From NCBI GenBank assembly GCA_945883695.1, contig CAMCYK010000015.1, positions 1 through 48,781 on the forward strand: a stretch of 48,781 nt of DNA, written 5' to 3'. The notes beneath the pieces are model-generated. The model did not search any database. It was given only the letters and a program-made list of their open reading frames with translations, and was not told the origin of the DNA. This stretch comes from Akkermansia muciniphila (GTDB lineage Bacteria; Verrucomicrobiota; Verrucomicrobiia; Verrucomicrobiales; Akkermansiaceae). This document shows, in pieces, positions 26,450 to 35,608 of the stretch. Numbering within the stretch: position 1 is the stretch's first letter; each line of letters starts with the position of its first letter. A program made the position numbers and the translations under genes.

Positions 26450-27387
26450 GCGACGCCTGCTTTGGATTCAACGATCGACCACTCCGGGGCGAGCCAGGTG
26501 TCGGGCGACTGCTTGCCGACGAGGACGAGGTCGGTGTGGACCCGGTTCGGGTCGCCGTGGAGCTTCGGCAGGCTGGCGAAGCCCTCCACTTTCTTGAGCG
26601 TCTTGGCCTTGATGCTGGCGACGCGGTAGGTGTGGAAGCGCTGTTGCAGCCAGCCGAGGTATTCCGGCGGGGATTGGCCGGCCCAACTGATGTACTGGGC
26701 GTCGAACTCGATGAAGCCGACCGAGCGGGTCACCGAGGCGATGGTCTCGACGAAGCCGCGCAGGGCTTTGCTTTCGTAGCCCTCGATGTCCATTTTGAAG
26801 AGCAAGGTCTTGCCGCGGGCGGCTTCGAGCGGGACCACCGAGTCGATCGTCTTGGCGGGCAGCTTGAATTCGAGGGTCTGCGGCCGGGTGTTCATTTCGC
26901 GCACCGCGGACGAACTGCCGCTCCAGTCGGGGTTGACGAAGAAGGGGATATCCTCGGCCGGGGCGTCGGAAACCAGGCAATTGGTGATCGTCATCCGCGC
27001 GCCGGCCGGGTGTTCGGCCTTGCTCTTCTCGAGGTGGGGGATGAGGCGCGGGTTGGCTTCGAATCCGTAGAGGATCGCGTTGGACGCGTAGTCGGTGCCG
27101 AACAGGCACTCGCCGTAGTTCAGGCCGACGTCGACGATCAGGTCGGGATTCAGGTGACGGTTGAAATCGCGCCAGAAGATCAGGTTGTCGGAGACTTTGC
27201 CGCGGAGAGGTTCCTCGACGACCTTTTTGAGGGCGCAGGGGTCGCCGGCATCGATGTAAATCCAGTGCGGGCTGCCATGCAGTTTGGCGCGCTCCGGGCG
27301 CAGGGTGCCGTAGCGGATCAGGGTGAGCGGCTTGAGGTAGGCTCGTTTGAAGGCTTTTTCGAAACGCTTGTAGGGGCTGACATTCAT
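26446..27387 (-). CDS. FkbM family SAM-dependent methyltransferase
   Basis: A 313-residue methyltransferase, cytosolic. The class I SAM-binding motif is DLIVDVGLNYGECLFGTD, followed by LYGFEANPRLIPHLEKS and TNCLVSDAPAEDIPFFVN; the FkbM signature KMDIEGYESKALRGF comes near residue 210, then VGFIEFDAQYIS. FkbM-type enzymes methylate hydroxyls of sugars and polyketides and are common in polysaccharide clusters, so sugar O-methylation is the likely role. The ATG at 27387 (MNVSPYKRFEKAFKR) fits; it is the first gene of the five-gene operon, with a divergent promoter region of about 97 bp upstream. Confidence 0.9.
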   Translation of the reverse strand: MNVSPYKRFEKAFKRAYLKPLTLIRYGTLRPERAKLHGSPHWIYIDAGDPCALKKVVEEPLRGKVSDNLIFWRDFNRHLNPDLIVDVGLNYGECLFGTDYASNAILYGFEANPRLIPHLEKSKAEHPAGARMTITNCLVSDAPAEDIPFFVNPDWSGSSSAVREMNTRPQTLEFKLPAKTIDSVVPLEAARGKTLLFKMDIEGYESKALRGFVETIASVTRSVGFIEFDAQYISWAGQSPPEYLGWLQQRFHTYRVASIKAKTLKKVEGFASLPKLHGDPNRVHTDLVLVGKQSPDTWLAPEWSIVESKAGVA

Positions 27388-27484
27388 GGGGCGGCGCGGC
27401 CGGAGTGTGAGCAGGGGCGGGAAAGGGGGCAAGCACGGGGAGATCCTGCTTTCCGCGGCGGCCGGCGACGGCTTTCCTCGCGCC
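27388..27484. promoter_or_regulatory. divergent promoter region (FkbM operon / DUF2891 gene)
   Basis: A 97-bp gap between oppositely directed start codons must contain both promoters. I could not identify convincing hexamers or an operator palindrome in it. Confidence 0.35.
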
Positions 27485-28570
27485 ATGCCCCGCATGATCC
27501 GCTCGTTCGTCCTTGCCGCGCTTGCGGTGGCCACCGGCTTCGGTCAGGAAAAGCCCATGACCGGGGAGCAAGCGGCGGGATTCGTGAAACTGGCGCTGGC
27601 GGGGATCGACCGCGAGTTCCCGAACAAGACCGGGCACGTCACGACCGGGCCGGACGATCTGAAGTCGCCGCGTGCGATGCACCCGGTGTTTTACGGCCAT
27701 TTCGACTGGCACTCGTCGGTCCACGGCCACTGGATGCTGCTGCGCCTGCTGAAGCAGTTCCCCGCGGCCCCGTTCGCCGGCGAGGTGCGGGCTCTGTTGG
27801 GGCGGCGGCTGACGGCCGAGGGACTGGCGGCGGAGGCTGCCTATTTCAGGGTCAAGGAGAATCGCAGTTTCGAGCGGATGTATGGCTGGGCGTGGGCGCT
27901 GCGGCTGGCGCTGGAATTGCGGACCTGGGACGACCCCGACGGCCGCGAGTGGGCTGAGCGCTTCCAGCCTTTGGAAACGGAGATCCGCGGGTTGGCGCTG
28001 GCCTACCTGCCGAAGCTCGACTGGCCGGTCCGCTGCGGTTTCCACCCGGAGACGGCCTTTCCGCTGGGCCAGATGCTCGACTACGCGCGGGGCCGCGGCG
28101 ACCGGGAGTTCGAGACCCTGCTGTTGGAGAAGGCGCGGGCTTTTTATGGCAAGGACCGGAACTATCCGACGGCCTACGAGCCCTCGGGCAACGACTTTTT
28201 CTCGCCCGGGCTGAACGCCGCCGACCTGATGCGGCGGGTGCTGCCGGCGGACGATTTCGGACGCTGGCTGGGCGAATACTTCCCGGAACTGGCGGCGGGC
28301 CAGGCGGGCAATTTGCTCACGCCGGTCACCGTCAGCGATCCGACGGACGGGCATCTGATCCACCTCGCCGGGCTGAACCTGACGCGGGCCTGGACGATGC
28401 GGGGCATCGCGTCGGTGCTGGCGGACGGCGACGCGCGGAAGAAGGTGCTGCTGGAGGCCGCGGAGCGGCACGCCGAGGCGGGGCTCGGGCTGGTGGCGAC
28501 GGGGCACTACGAGGGGGACCATTGGCTGGGGTCGTTCGCGGTGTATTTGCTGGGCGGGAGCGGGAAGTAG
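27485..28570 (+). CDS. DUF2891 family protein, exported
   Basis: A 361-residue protein with a hydrophobic N-terminal segment ([16 protein letters not shown]) that looks like a signal peptide, so it is probably periplasmic. The DUF2891 signature is [18 protein letters not shown] (around residue 60-85), then [51 protein letters not shown] and [11 protein letters not shown]. The fold is an all-helical barrel of unknown activity, with conserved His, Asp and Trp residues that suggest a sugar-binding or hydrolytic site. The ATG at 27485 and a second ATG at 27494 are both possible; the latter gives a cleaner signal. Beside a glycan operon, a glycan-related role is plausible but unproven. Confidence 0.85.
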   Translation: MPRMIRSFVLAALAVATGFGQEKPMTGEQAAGFVKLALAGIDREFPNKTGHVTTGPDDLKSPRAMHPVFYGHFDWHSSVHGHWMLLRLLKQFPAAPFAGEVRALLGRRLTAEGLAAEAAYFRVKENRSFERMYGWAWALRLALELRTWDDPDGREWAERFQPLETEIRGLALAYLPKLDWPVRCGFHPETAFPLGQMLDYARGRGDREFETLLLEKARAFYGKDRNYPTAYEPSGNDFFSPGLNAADLMRRVLPADDFGRWLGEYFPELAAGQAGNLLTPVTVSDPTDGHLIHLAGLNLTRAWTMRGIASVLADGDARKKVLLEAAERHAEAGLGLVATGHYEGDHWLGSFAVYLLGGSGK

Positions 28571-28618
28571 CGGGAGTTTTGCTTTTCGTCGGACCCCGTC
28601 CCGCGCCACCGTCGGGGC

Positions 28619-30406
28619 GTGCCCGCCGTCACGAACATTTCCAGCTACCGCTTCGCCCGGATGGGCGGGCTGAAGGCCCTGCGCGACGAACTGATCGCTT
28701 TCTGCAAGCAGCGCGCCTTGAAAGGGACCATCCTGCTCGCGCCGGAGGGCGTGAACCTGTTCGTGGCCGGCGGCTCGGAGGCGATCGAGGAGCTGTTGGG
28801 CGTGCTGCGCGCCTTGCCGGGCCTGGAAGACCTCGCGCCGAAGTACAGCTTGAGCGACGAGCAGCCCTTCTCGCGGATGCTGGTGCGGCTGAAGAAGGAG
28901 ATCATCGCGTTCGGGGTGGAAGGGATCGATCCCGCGGCCCACACCTCGCCGCGGATCGAGGCGCGGACGCTCAAGCGGTGGCTCGACGAGGGCAAGCCGG
29001 TGGTCCTCTACGACACGCGCAACGACTACGAGGTGAAGCTCGGCAGCTTCCGCAACGCGATCCCCGCTGGGATCGATCACTTCCGCGACTTCCCCGAGGC
29101 GGTCGCGCGCCTGCCCGAGGAGCTGAAGGACGCGCCGGTGGTGACGTTTTGCACCGGCGGGATCCGCTGCGAGAAGGCCGCGCCCTTCATGGAGCGGGCC
29201 GGCTTCCGCGAGGTCTATCAGCTCGAGGGCGGGATCCTGAAATACTTCGAGGAAGTCGGCGGCGACCACTATGACGGCGAGTGCTTCGTGTTCGACCAGC
29301 GGGTCGGGGTCGATCCCGGGCTGCGCGAAACCGGCTCGGCGGTGTGTTTCGCCTGCCAGGCGCCGCTCACCGCCGGGGAGCAGGAGGATCCGCGCCACGT
29401 GCCGGACGTGTCGTGCCCGCATTGCTACCGCTCGGATGCCGAGAAGATGTCGGAGCGGATCGCGCGGCGGCACGCGGCTCTGCAGCGCGTGAGCGAGCCC
29501 TTGCCCGGCAGCCGGCCGTACGAGAACCGGCGGCCGGTGCGGGTGCCCGAATGGCTCGACGGCAAGACGATCCTCGAGGTGCTGGAGGGCCTGTTCCCCC
29601 AGTTGCCACGGGAGCGCTGGCTGGAGCATTTCGCGGCGGGCCAGGTGCTGGATCCGCGCGGGGCGGTGGCCGCGCCGGAGCAGGCGACGCGGGCGGGGGA
29701 GCAGTGGACGCGGGTGTTTCCCGGGACCATCGAGCCCGCCGTGAACCCGGCGATCAAAGTGCTCCACGAGGACGAGGCGATCCTGGTTCTGAACAAGCCC
29801 GCGCCCTTGCCGATGCATGCCTGCGGGCGCTTCAACCGGAACACGCTGGTGCATTTCCTGCACGCGGCCTGGCATCCGGAGAAGCCAAAGCCGGCGCACC
29901 GGCTGGACGCGAACACCAGCGGCGTGGTGGTCTGCGCGCGGACGCGGCATTTCGCGAAGCTCTTGCAACCGCAGTTCACGCGCGGCGAGGTGGCCAAGGT
30001 CTATCTGGCGCGGGTCCACGGCCATCCGGCGGCGGACGAGTTCACGATCGACGCGCCGATCTCCAATGAGCCGACCCGGCTGGGCGCGCGGGAGATCGAG
30101 GAGGGCGGGCAGCCGGCGGTGACGAAATTCCGCGTGCTGCGGCGGGATCCCGACGGCAGCTCCCTGTTAGAGGTCGTCCCTCTAACAGGCCGGACCAACC
30201 AGATCCGGATCCACCTGTGGCATGCGGGCTTTCCGATCACCGGCGATCCGGTGTATCTGCCGGACGGACAGCGCGGCGACACCCAGACTTTGGGCGCGGG
30301 GGATCCGCCGATGGGATTGCACGCATGGAAGATCTCGTTCCGGCATCCGCTGGGCGGGGAGACGGTGGCTTTCGAGGCGGAGCCGCCGGGGTGGGCGGGT
30401 GTGTAG
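28619..30406 (+). CDS. TrhO-type rhodanese fused to RluA-type pseudouridine synthase
   Basis: A 595-residue fusion. The N-terminal half (1-300) is a TrhO (YceA) tRNA uridine-hydroxylase: an acylphosphatase-like domain ([18 protein letters not shown]), then a rhodanese domain with [19 protein letters not shown] and the active-site loop FCTGGIRC (C178, C184), and CFAC..CPHC cysteines (243-269). The C-terminal half (about 305-595) is an RluA pseudouridine synthase: an S4-like region ([20 protein letters not shown]), [13 protein letters not shown], the catalytic [12 protein letters not shown] (D430) and [14 protein letters not shown]. Both act on uridines in tRNA or rRNA: one hydroxylates U34, the other isomerises uridine to pseudouridine. 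The start is GTG 28619. The stop TAG (30404-30406) is part of a REP foot GTAG. Confidence 0.9.
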   Translation: MPAVTNISSYRFARMGGLKALRDELIAFCKQRALKGTILLAPEGVNLFVAGGSEAIEELLGVLRALPGLEDLAPKYSLSDEQPFSRMLVRLKKEIIAFGVEGIDPAAHTSPRIEARTLKRWLDEGKPVVLYDTRNDYEVKLGSFRNAIPAGIDHFRDFPEAVARLPEELKDAPVVTFCTGGIRCEKAAPFMERAGFREVYQLEGGILKYFEEVGGDHYDGECFVFDQRVGVDPGLRETGSAVCFACQAPLTAGEQEDPRHVPDVSCPHCYRSDAEKMSERIARRHAALQRVSEPLPGSRPYENRRPVRVPEWLDGKTILEVLEGLFPQLPRERWLEHFAAGQVLDPRGAVAAPEQATRAGEQWTRVFPGTIEPAVNPAIKVLHEDEAILVLNKPAPLPMHACGRFNRNTLVHFLHAAWHPEKPKPAHRLDANTSGVVVCARTRHFAKLLQPQFTRGEVAKVYLARVHGHPAADEFTIDAPISNEPTRLGAREIEEGGQPAVTKFRVLRRDPDGSSLLEVVPLTGRTNQIRIHLWHAGFPITGDPVYLPDGQRGDTQTLGAGDPPMGLHAWKISFRHPLGGETVAFEAEPPGWAGV

Positions 30407-30531
30407 CGGCGGGGATGACCGACGGTCGTTGGAGGAAAGCAACGGGTCGATCAAGTGGCGCGGAAGGGTGAGGGCCGGCCTGGCGGGTGGCTTCGTTGAC
30501 AAAGTGAGGCGGTCAGAGACACGGCCGCTAT
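30403..30531. repeat. REPIN family A spanning a convergent gap and forming both stop codons
   Basis: The left arm (30403-30428) begins GTAGCGGCGGGGATGACCG; the right arm (30489-30531) in inverted orientation carries GCGGCC, TGACCGCC, CACTTTGTC and GAAGCC, with foot ATAG. The TAG of the left foot is the stop of the plus-strand fusion gene and the TAG of the right foot (30528-30530) is the stop of the minus-strand HAD gene, so one element defines both ends. Confidence 0.8.
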
Positions 30532-31187
30532 AAGTTGACGAGCTGGGACAGGTCGCTGATCAGGTGGTCGGCACCGCTTTGTGCGAGGCTCCGGTCGCGG
30601 AGGCGGAGGGACGTCGGGTCGCCGGCGAAGAGGGCGGTGCGGAAGCCGGTGGCGCGGGCGGGATCGATGTCGTTGCGGACGTCATTGCCGACGTGGATCA
30701 CCCCGGCGGCCGGAATGCCGCGTCGGGCGAGCTTGTCGCGGAGGATTTCGAAGAGACGGGGATCCGGTTTGGCGCGGCGCTCGAGGTAGGAGAAGCAGCA
30801 AAGGTCGGGATCGATCCCGAGTTCGGTGAGAGAGGTGCCGAGGGCTTCTTCGAGAAGTGGCACGGTATAGAACTGGGCGTTCGAGATCAGGCCGAGCGGG
30901 ATGCCTTTCTCCGCGAGCTGGCGCAAGGTCTCGGCGGCTCCGGGCATCGGGCTGACCGGATTCGCGTTGCGTTCGTGGGCGATGGCGAGAGCCTCGATTT
31001 CTTCCGGCGCGAACCCCGGGTGAAGCGCGGCGTGGATTTCGCGGATGTCGATTTCCGGAAAAGGATGCGGCGAGGCGGCGTGGGCGCGGGCGATGAGATC
31101 GCGGAGCACCGGGTCGGGATGGAGTTCGCCGGCGGCGGAGCTGAGCAGCGTGCCGTAGATGTCGAAGAGGACGGCGCGGTGGGGCAT
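30528..31187 (-). CDS. HAD superfamily hydrolase (phosphatase-like)
   Basis: A 219-residue cytosolic HAD enzyme. Motif I is LFDIYGTLLS with nucleophile D9; the second acid of the usual DxDGT is tyrosine (DIYGT), as in the haloacid-dehalogenase branch, which may mean a dehalogenase-like or altered phosphatase activity. Motif II is LGLISNAQF, motif III is RAKPDPRLFEIL (lysine in AKPD), and motif IV HVGNDVRNDIDPARATGF. It reads 45 bp after partner B, with a palindromic element filling the gap, so it may be the last gene of the acyltransferase operon; dephosphorylation of a sugar phosphate would fit but is a guess. Its stop codon belongs to a repeat. Confidence 0.88.
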   Translation of the reverse strand: MPHRAVLFDIYGTLLSSAAGELHPDPVLRDLIARAHAASPHPFPEIDIREIHAALHPGFAPEEIEALAIAHERNANPVSPMPGAAETLRQLAEKGIPLGLISNAQFYTVPLLEEALGTSLTELGIDPDLCCFSYLERRAKPDPRLFEILRDKLARRGIPAAGVIHVGNDVRNDIDPARATGFRTALFAGDPTSLRLRDRSLAQSGADHLISDLSQLVNL

Positions 31188-31200
31188 GGCGGGTGGGGCG

Positions 31201-31235
31201 GGAAGGCTTGCGGCAGGCTGCCGCGGCCACGGTTA
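31201..31235 (-). repeat. palindromic element family C, supplies partner B stop codon
   Basis: On the minus strand TAACCGTGGC, then GCGGCAG/CTGCCGC, then AAGCCTTCC. The TAA (31235-31233) is the stop codon of the partner B gene. The copies at 4669-4703 and 47273-47307 have GTCTC in the hairpin loop where this has CAGCC, with the stem kept. Confidence 0.85.
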
Positions 31236-32483
31236 GAAGCCGGGGGCGGAGTCGTCCTGGGGGGCGGAGTCGCCGGTCGATTGGTAGCTGGCGACGCCGT
31301 CGGCCATCCATTGCCAAAGGGCGGGGGATTCGGTTTTGAAGCGCTGGTAGCCGTCGCGGATCGCCTGCTCGCGCTCTGTTAGATTGTCGGGGGTCAGCTT
31401 GAATCCGTAGTCGGCGCCGGGTCCCTCGAGCGGCCAGCCCATGATGCGGGCGAGCATGACGTCGCCGAGGGCCTTGCGGGCGTGGGTGCCGTCGAGCCAC
31501 CAATGCATGCGGGTCTTGTCCTGCGGGACGTCCTCGCGGTTGAGCGGGTGGAAATCGTTGAAGTCCCAGACCTCGGCGGGCGGGGCGGCGGGGTGGGCGG
31601 CGTTGGATTCGGCGACCAGCTTCGCCATGATGCCGCGGTCCTTGCGGAAGGCCGGATCGGGGTCGCCCTCGAGGTGGAAGACGCCGATGTAGCTGGCGTG
31701 GCTGGGCGGGATGATGACGACCAGCCGGCAGTTCTTTGCCTTGGTGTCGGAAAGCATCTGGCGCAGCAGGTCCATCTTCCACGGGTTGCCGTCGCCGGGC
31801 TCGATCGCCTTGCGGCGGCGGGCGACGCGGAGGGCGTGCGGAATGGAGTCGCGCTGGATGACCTTGGCGACGTCGGCGGGTTCCTGGTGGCGCAGGCGGT
31901 GGCCGAGCGGGGTGTATTCGGGGAGTTCGCCCTGGTTCCTGTTGATCAGGGTCTGGACGGCGGTTTCGAAGGTCGAGATGCCGGCGTAGGCGCGCAGCGT
32001 GAGCTCGAAGCGGTCGCTCTGCGGGTTGAAGGGCGACTCCATGAAGCCGGTCGAACGGTAGGGCGAGTTCGGGCCCATCAGGTCGCCGATGTCGATGCCG
32101 ACGATGGCGGTTTCGAGCGGCGCGTGGCGGAGGGTGAAGCGGAGGATCGGCGCGCTTTCCGGCAGGGTGCCGGCGCTGACGGCGAGGTTGACGGCGGGCT
32201 GCTCGCCCCACTGCGGCAGGGCGGGATCGAGCGCGATGTCGACCCGCGACGAACCGAAGAACGCGGCTTTCCACGGCTGCGCTCTGGCGATGCCGGCCTT
32301 GCCGGTGCGCTGGTGGCGGTAGATCGGACGGTAGTCGGCGAAGGAGTCGTCGGTCCACGGGGCCGGGCTGACCCAGAGCGGGTTGATCCAGCTGTTGAAC
32401 CCGACGAACAGCAGCATGATGCCGGTCGCCGCGCCGAGGATGGCGAGGGCGAAGGTTCGGAACGGTTTTATCCGGAGGCGCAT
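31233..32483 (-). CDS. AlgJ/AlgX-like SGNH acetyltransferase partner B
   Basis: A 416-residue protein with an N-terminal membrane helix (about 10-29) and a periplasmic SGNH-like domain: FFGSSRVDIALDP (GSSR around residues 77-80), GIDIGDLMG, VIIPPSHASY in the middle, WDFNDFHPLN and the DxxH motif DGTHAR. It is a paralog of partner A (shared FGSSRVDIALDP, DFxxxHPLNxE and C-terminal LTPxNLTERE-type region). It transfers acyl groups delivered by MBOAT B, by analogy with alginate acetylation. The ATG (32483-32481) shares one base with the MBOAT B stop codon (TGATG), a strongly coupled arrangement. The C-terminus runs QDDSAPGF into a TAA within a repeat. Confidence 0.82.
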   Translation of the reverse strand: MRLRIKPFRTFALAILGAATGIMLLFVGFNSWINPLWVSPAPWTDDSFADYRPIYRHQRTGKAGIARAQPWKAAFFGSSRVDIALDPALPQWGEQPAVNLAVSAGTLPESAPILRFTLRHAPLETAIVGIDIGDLMGPNSPYRSTGFMESPFNPQSDRFELTLRAYAGISTFETAVQTLINRNQGELPEYTPLGHRLRHQEPADVAKVIQRDSIPHALRVARRRKAIEPGDGNPWKMDLLRQMLSDTKAKNCRLVVIIPPSHASYIGVFHLEGDPDPAFRKDRGIMAKLVAESNAAHPAAPPAEVWDFNDFHPLNREDVPQDKTRMHWWLDGTHARKALGDVMLARIMGWPLEGPGADYGFKLTPDNLTEREQAIRDGYQRFKTESPALWQWMADGVASYQSTGDSAPQDDSAPGF

Positions 32484-34033
32484 CAGAACTGGAAGTAGAT
32501 GAATTCGCTGACCTTGTCGAACTGGTGGAGCACGGCAAGCAGGAGGACGATCACGAAAGCGGCCCAGGCGGGGCGGGGGCGCCATTGCCACCAGCGGCGC
32601 GGGCCGAGGCGGCCGTCGGGCAGGTGGTTGAGGCCGAGCGCGGGCTGGTAGCGGCGCATGAACTGCTGGGTGCTCGGCAGCAGCCAGACCAGCAGCACGC
32701 ACATCACGGCGCGGAAGGCGTGGCTGGCTTTGACCACGACCGCGCTGCGGTCGGGCCAGCCGTCCCAGCCATTGAGGCCGGCCATCGAGGAGAGGATCGA
32801 TTTCGTGGCTTCGAGCGCGGCGGTGGTCGAGCCGTTCGGGCCCTGCTCGAAGCTGCCGGCGCGGAAGGGGACCCAGGCGATGAGGACGGCGATGAAGGTC
32901 AGGCCGACCGCGAGCGGCTTGGGAATCGCGGGCCAGGCGAGCTTTTTCCGCAGGGCGAACCAGCCGTGGTGGATGCAGAGGTAGAGGCCGTGGAGGAGGC
33001 CCCACAGGAGGAAGGTCCAGCCGGCGCCGTGCCACAGGCCGCCGAGGCCCATCGTGATGAGGAGGTTGGTGTAGCGGCGGCTCTTGCCCTTCCGGTTCCC
33101 GCCGAGCGGGATGTAGAGGTAGTCGCGGAGGAAGCGCGACAGGGTGATGTGCCAGCAGCGCCAGAAGTCGGTGATCGAGGTGGTCTTGTAGGGCGAGTGG
33201 AAGTTGACCGGCAACCGGATCCCGAACAGGCGGGCCGCGCCGATGGCCATGTCGGAGTAGCCGGAGAAGTCGAAATAGATCTGCAAGCCGTAAGTGATCG
33301 CCGCGGTCCAGGCCTCGGCCATGGTGAGATCGCGCTCGCCGCTGGCGGCGAGGGTGAACAGGCGGGTGGCGATCGGCGCGAGGTTGTCGGCGATGACGAC
33401 CTTCTTGAACAACCCGATGGCGAGGATGGTCAGGCCGGCGGAGTAGTTCAGCCATTTCCGCTCGCCGATGGTGCGGGACTGGAACTGGGGCAGCATCTCC
33501 TTGTGGTGGACGATGGGCCCGGCGATCAGCTGGGGGAAGAAGGTGACGAAGAGCAGGTAGTCGGTGAAGTGATACTCCTCGGTTTCGCCGCGGAAGGCAT
33601 CGACGAGGTAGGCGACCTGCTGGAAGGTGAAGAAGGAAATGCCGAGCGGCAGGATGACGTCGGGGATCGACATGTCCTCCCCGGTGAAGAGGGCGAAGGT
33701 GCGGGCGAAGAGGCCGGAATACTTGTAGTAGCCGAGCAGGGCGAGGTTGGCGACGACGCCGAGGGTGAGCATGCCCTTGCCGGTGCGGCTGCCCTTGTGG
33801 CGGGCGAGGTAGCGGCCGAAGAGGTAGTTGCCGACGCAGGAGGCGAGGATCAGGATCAGGTAGTCCGGCTGCCAGCCTGCCTCGCGGTCGGGGGTCCACC
33901 AGCCGTAGTAAACCAGGCTGGCGATGACCAGCCAGGCGAAGCCGCCGCGCAGGCTGTGTTTGCTGACCAGGTGGAAGCCCAGCAGGGTCAGCGGGAGCAG
34001 GAGCAGCAGGAAAGTGTAGGAATTGAAGACCAT
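32483..34033 (-). CDS. MBOAT family O-acyltransferase B (AlgI-like)
   Basis: A 516-residue polytopic protein (10-12 helices). It starts MVFNSYTFLLLLLPLTLLGF and has the MBOAT core: ISFFTFQQVAYLVDAFRGET, FPQLIAGPIVHHKEMLPQFQ, DFSGYSDMAIGAARLFGIR, RDYLYIPLGGNRKGKSRRYT and the catalytic GGLWHGAGWTFLLWGLLHG (the histidine of WHG). It should channel acyl groups to a periplasmic acceptor complex with partner B, with which it overlaps by one base. It starts 9 bp after the MBOAT C stop codon. It is closer to MBOAT C than to A in the middle loops (PIVHHKEMLPQFQ), suggesting a tandem duplication. Confidence 0.93.
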   Translation of the reverse strand: MVFNSYTFLLLLLPLTLLGFHLVSKHSLRGGFAWLVIASLVYYGWWTPDREAGWQPDYLILILASCVGNYLFGRYLARHKGSRTGKGMLTLGVVANLALLGYYKYSGLFARTFALFTGEDMSIPDVILPLGISFFTFQQVAYLVDAFRGETEEYHFTDYLLFVTFFPQLIAGPIVHHKEMLPQFQSRTIGERKWLNYSAGLTILAIGLFKKVVIADNLAPIATRLFTLAASGERDLTMAEAWTAAITYGLQIYFDFSGYSDMAIGAARLFGIRLPVNFHSPYKTTSITDFWRCWHITLSRFLRDYLYIPLGGNRKGKSRRYTNLLITMGLGGLWHGAGWTFLLWGLLHGLYLCIHHGWFALRKKLAWPAIPKPLAVGLTFIAVLIAWVPFRAGSFEQGPNGSTTAALEATKSILSSMAGLNGWDGWPDRSAVVVKASHAFRAVMCVLLVWLLPSTQQFMRRYQPALGLNHLPDGRLGPRRWWQWRPRPAWAAFVIVLLLAVLHQFDKVSEFIYFQF

Positions 34034-34042
34034 GCGATCCGG

Positions 34043-35602
34043 TCAGAACTGGAAGTAGATGAACTCGCTGAGCTGGTCGAATTCGCGGCCGACGGCGTAG
34101 AGCAGGGCGAGGGTGAAGAGGAGGAAATACCAGACCGGCCGCCATTGCCAGCGGCGGCGCGGGCCGATCAGGGCGCTGGTGAAGGAGCGGATGTCGAGGG
34201 CGGGGCGGTAACGGCGGAAGAATTCCTGGGTGTTGGGGAGCAGCCAGATGATGGCGAGGCCGATCACGATCGGACGCAGGGCGCGGGTCTCCTTGACCAC
34301 CACGACGGCGTCGGGTGGCCAGCCGCTGAAGCCGTTGAGGCCGAACATCGAGGCGAGGATGTTGCGGGTGGCGGCGAGGGCGGAACTGGTCGAGCCGTCG
34401 GCCACCAGCTCGAAGCTTCCGGCGCGGAAGGGGACCCAGGCGATGATCACCGCGAGGAAGGTCAGCGCGCCGGCGAGCGGGCCGGGCAGCTTCGGCCACG
34501 CGAGCTTCTTGCGCAGCCAGTGCCAGCCGTGGTTGGCGCAGAGGTAGAGGCCGTGGAGGAGGCCCCACAGCGCGAAGGTCCAGCCGGCACCGTGCCACAG
34601 GCCGCCGAGCAGCATGGTGATCAGCAGGTTGGCGTAGCGGCGCGAGGGCCCCTTGCGGTTGCCGCCAAGCGGGAAGTAGAGGTAGTCGCGGAGGAAGCGC
34701 GAAAGGGTGATGTGCCAGCGCCGCCAGAACTCGATGATCGAGGTGGCCTTGTAGGGGGAATGGAAATTCAGCGGCAGCAGGATCCCGAACATCCGGGCCG
34801 TGCCGAGGGCCATGTCGGAGTAGCCGGAGAAGTCGAAGTAGATCTGCAAGGTGTAGGCCAGGGTGCCGGCCCAGGCTTCCAGCATCGAAAGGTCGCGGGT
34901 GCCGGCCGCGGCGAGGCCGAAGATCGGGGTGGCGGTGCGGGCGAGGTAGTCGGCCATCACCACCTTCTTGAACAGGCCGATGGCGAGGAAGCCGGAGCCG
35001 ACCGCCAGGTCGATCGCCCGCAGCCCGCGGCCGCGCCCGCCCTGCCGCTGGAACTGCGGCAGCATCTCCTTGTGGTGGACGATGGGTCCGGCGATCAGCT
35101 GGGGGAAGAAGGTGACGAAGAGCAGGTAGTCGGTGAAGTGGTACTCCTCGGTTTCGCCGCGCCAGGCATCGACGAGGTAGGCGATCTGCTGGAAGGTGAA
35201 GAAGGAGAGCCCGAGCGGCAGCACGATGTCCGGCAGGGCCATGTCGGCGCCGCTGAGCGAGACGTAGGTCTTGGCGAAGAGACCGGCGTACTTGTAGTAG
35301 CCTAACAGCAGGAGGTTGGCCGCGACCGCGGTGAAGAGCATCGCCTTCCCGGTCCGGCGGCCGCGGTGTCGCGAGACGAAGCCGCCGAAGAAGAAGTTGG
35401 CGGTGCAGGAGCCGGCGAAAAGCAGGACGTAGAAGGGCGTCCACGGCTCCGATGGGTCGGGATTCCACCAGCCGTAGTAGATCAGGCTGCTGACGACCAG
35501 CCAGCCGATGGCGACGCGGAAGGGGGCGGCTCGCAGCAGGTGGAAGCCGATCAGCGCGATCGGCAGGAAGACCAGGAGGAAGACGTAGGAATTGAACAGC
35601 AT
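34043..35602 (-). CDS. MBOAT family O-acyltransferase C (AlgI-like)
   Basis: A 519-residue polytopic membrane protein opening MLFNSYVFLLVFLPIALIGF. Core elements: LSFFTFQQIAYLVDAWRGET, FPQLIAGPIVHHKEMLPQFQ, FSGYSDMALGTARMFGIL, NFHSPYKATSIIEFWRRWH, LRDYLYFPLGGNRKGPSRRY and GGLWHGAGWTFALWGLLHG with the catalytic His. It ends EFIYFQF like its paralogs. It lies 6 bp after partner C and 9 bp before MBOAT B, so all four genes form one operon. Having two MBOATs back to back, with a partner on each outer side, is an inverted order relative to the A pair (MBOAT then partner). Confidence 0.93.
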   Translation of the reverse strand: MLFNSYVFLLVFLPIALIGFHLLRAAPFRVAIGWLVVSSLIYYGWWNPDPSEPWTPFYVLLFAGSCTANFFFGGFVSRHRGRRTGKAMLFTAVAANLLLLGYYKYAGLFAKTYVSLSGADMALPDIVLPLGLSFFTFQQIAYLVDAWRGETEEYHFTDYLLFVTFFPQLIAGPIVHHKEMLPQFQRQGGRGRGLRAIDLAVGSGFLAIGLFKKVVMADYLARTATPIFGLAAAGTRDLSMLEAWAGTLAYTLQIYFDFSGYSDMALGTARMFGILLPLNFHSPYKATSIIEFWRRWHITLSRFLRDYLYFPLGGNRKGPSRRYANLLITMLLGGLWHGAGWTFALWGLLHGLYLCANHGWHWLRKKLAWPKLPGPLAGALTFLAVIIAWVPFRAGSFELVADGSTSSALAATRNILASMFGLNGFSGWPPDAVVVVKETRALRPIVIGLAIIWLLPNTQEFFRRYRPALDIRSFTSALIGPRRRWQWRPVWYFLLFTLALLYAVGREFDQLSEFIYFQF

Positions 35603-35608
35603 GCGCGA

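Noticed and set aside
26468..30025. A long minus-strand open frame of more than 1100 codons across several genes
   Set aside because: It is read in other frames through the FkbM, DUF2891 and fusion genes, which have clear motifs. Its composition is Arg/Gln/His-rich, typical of shadow frames.
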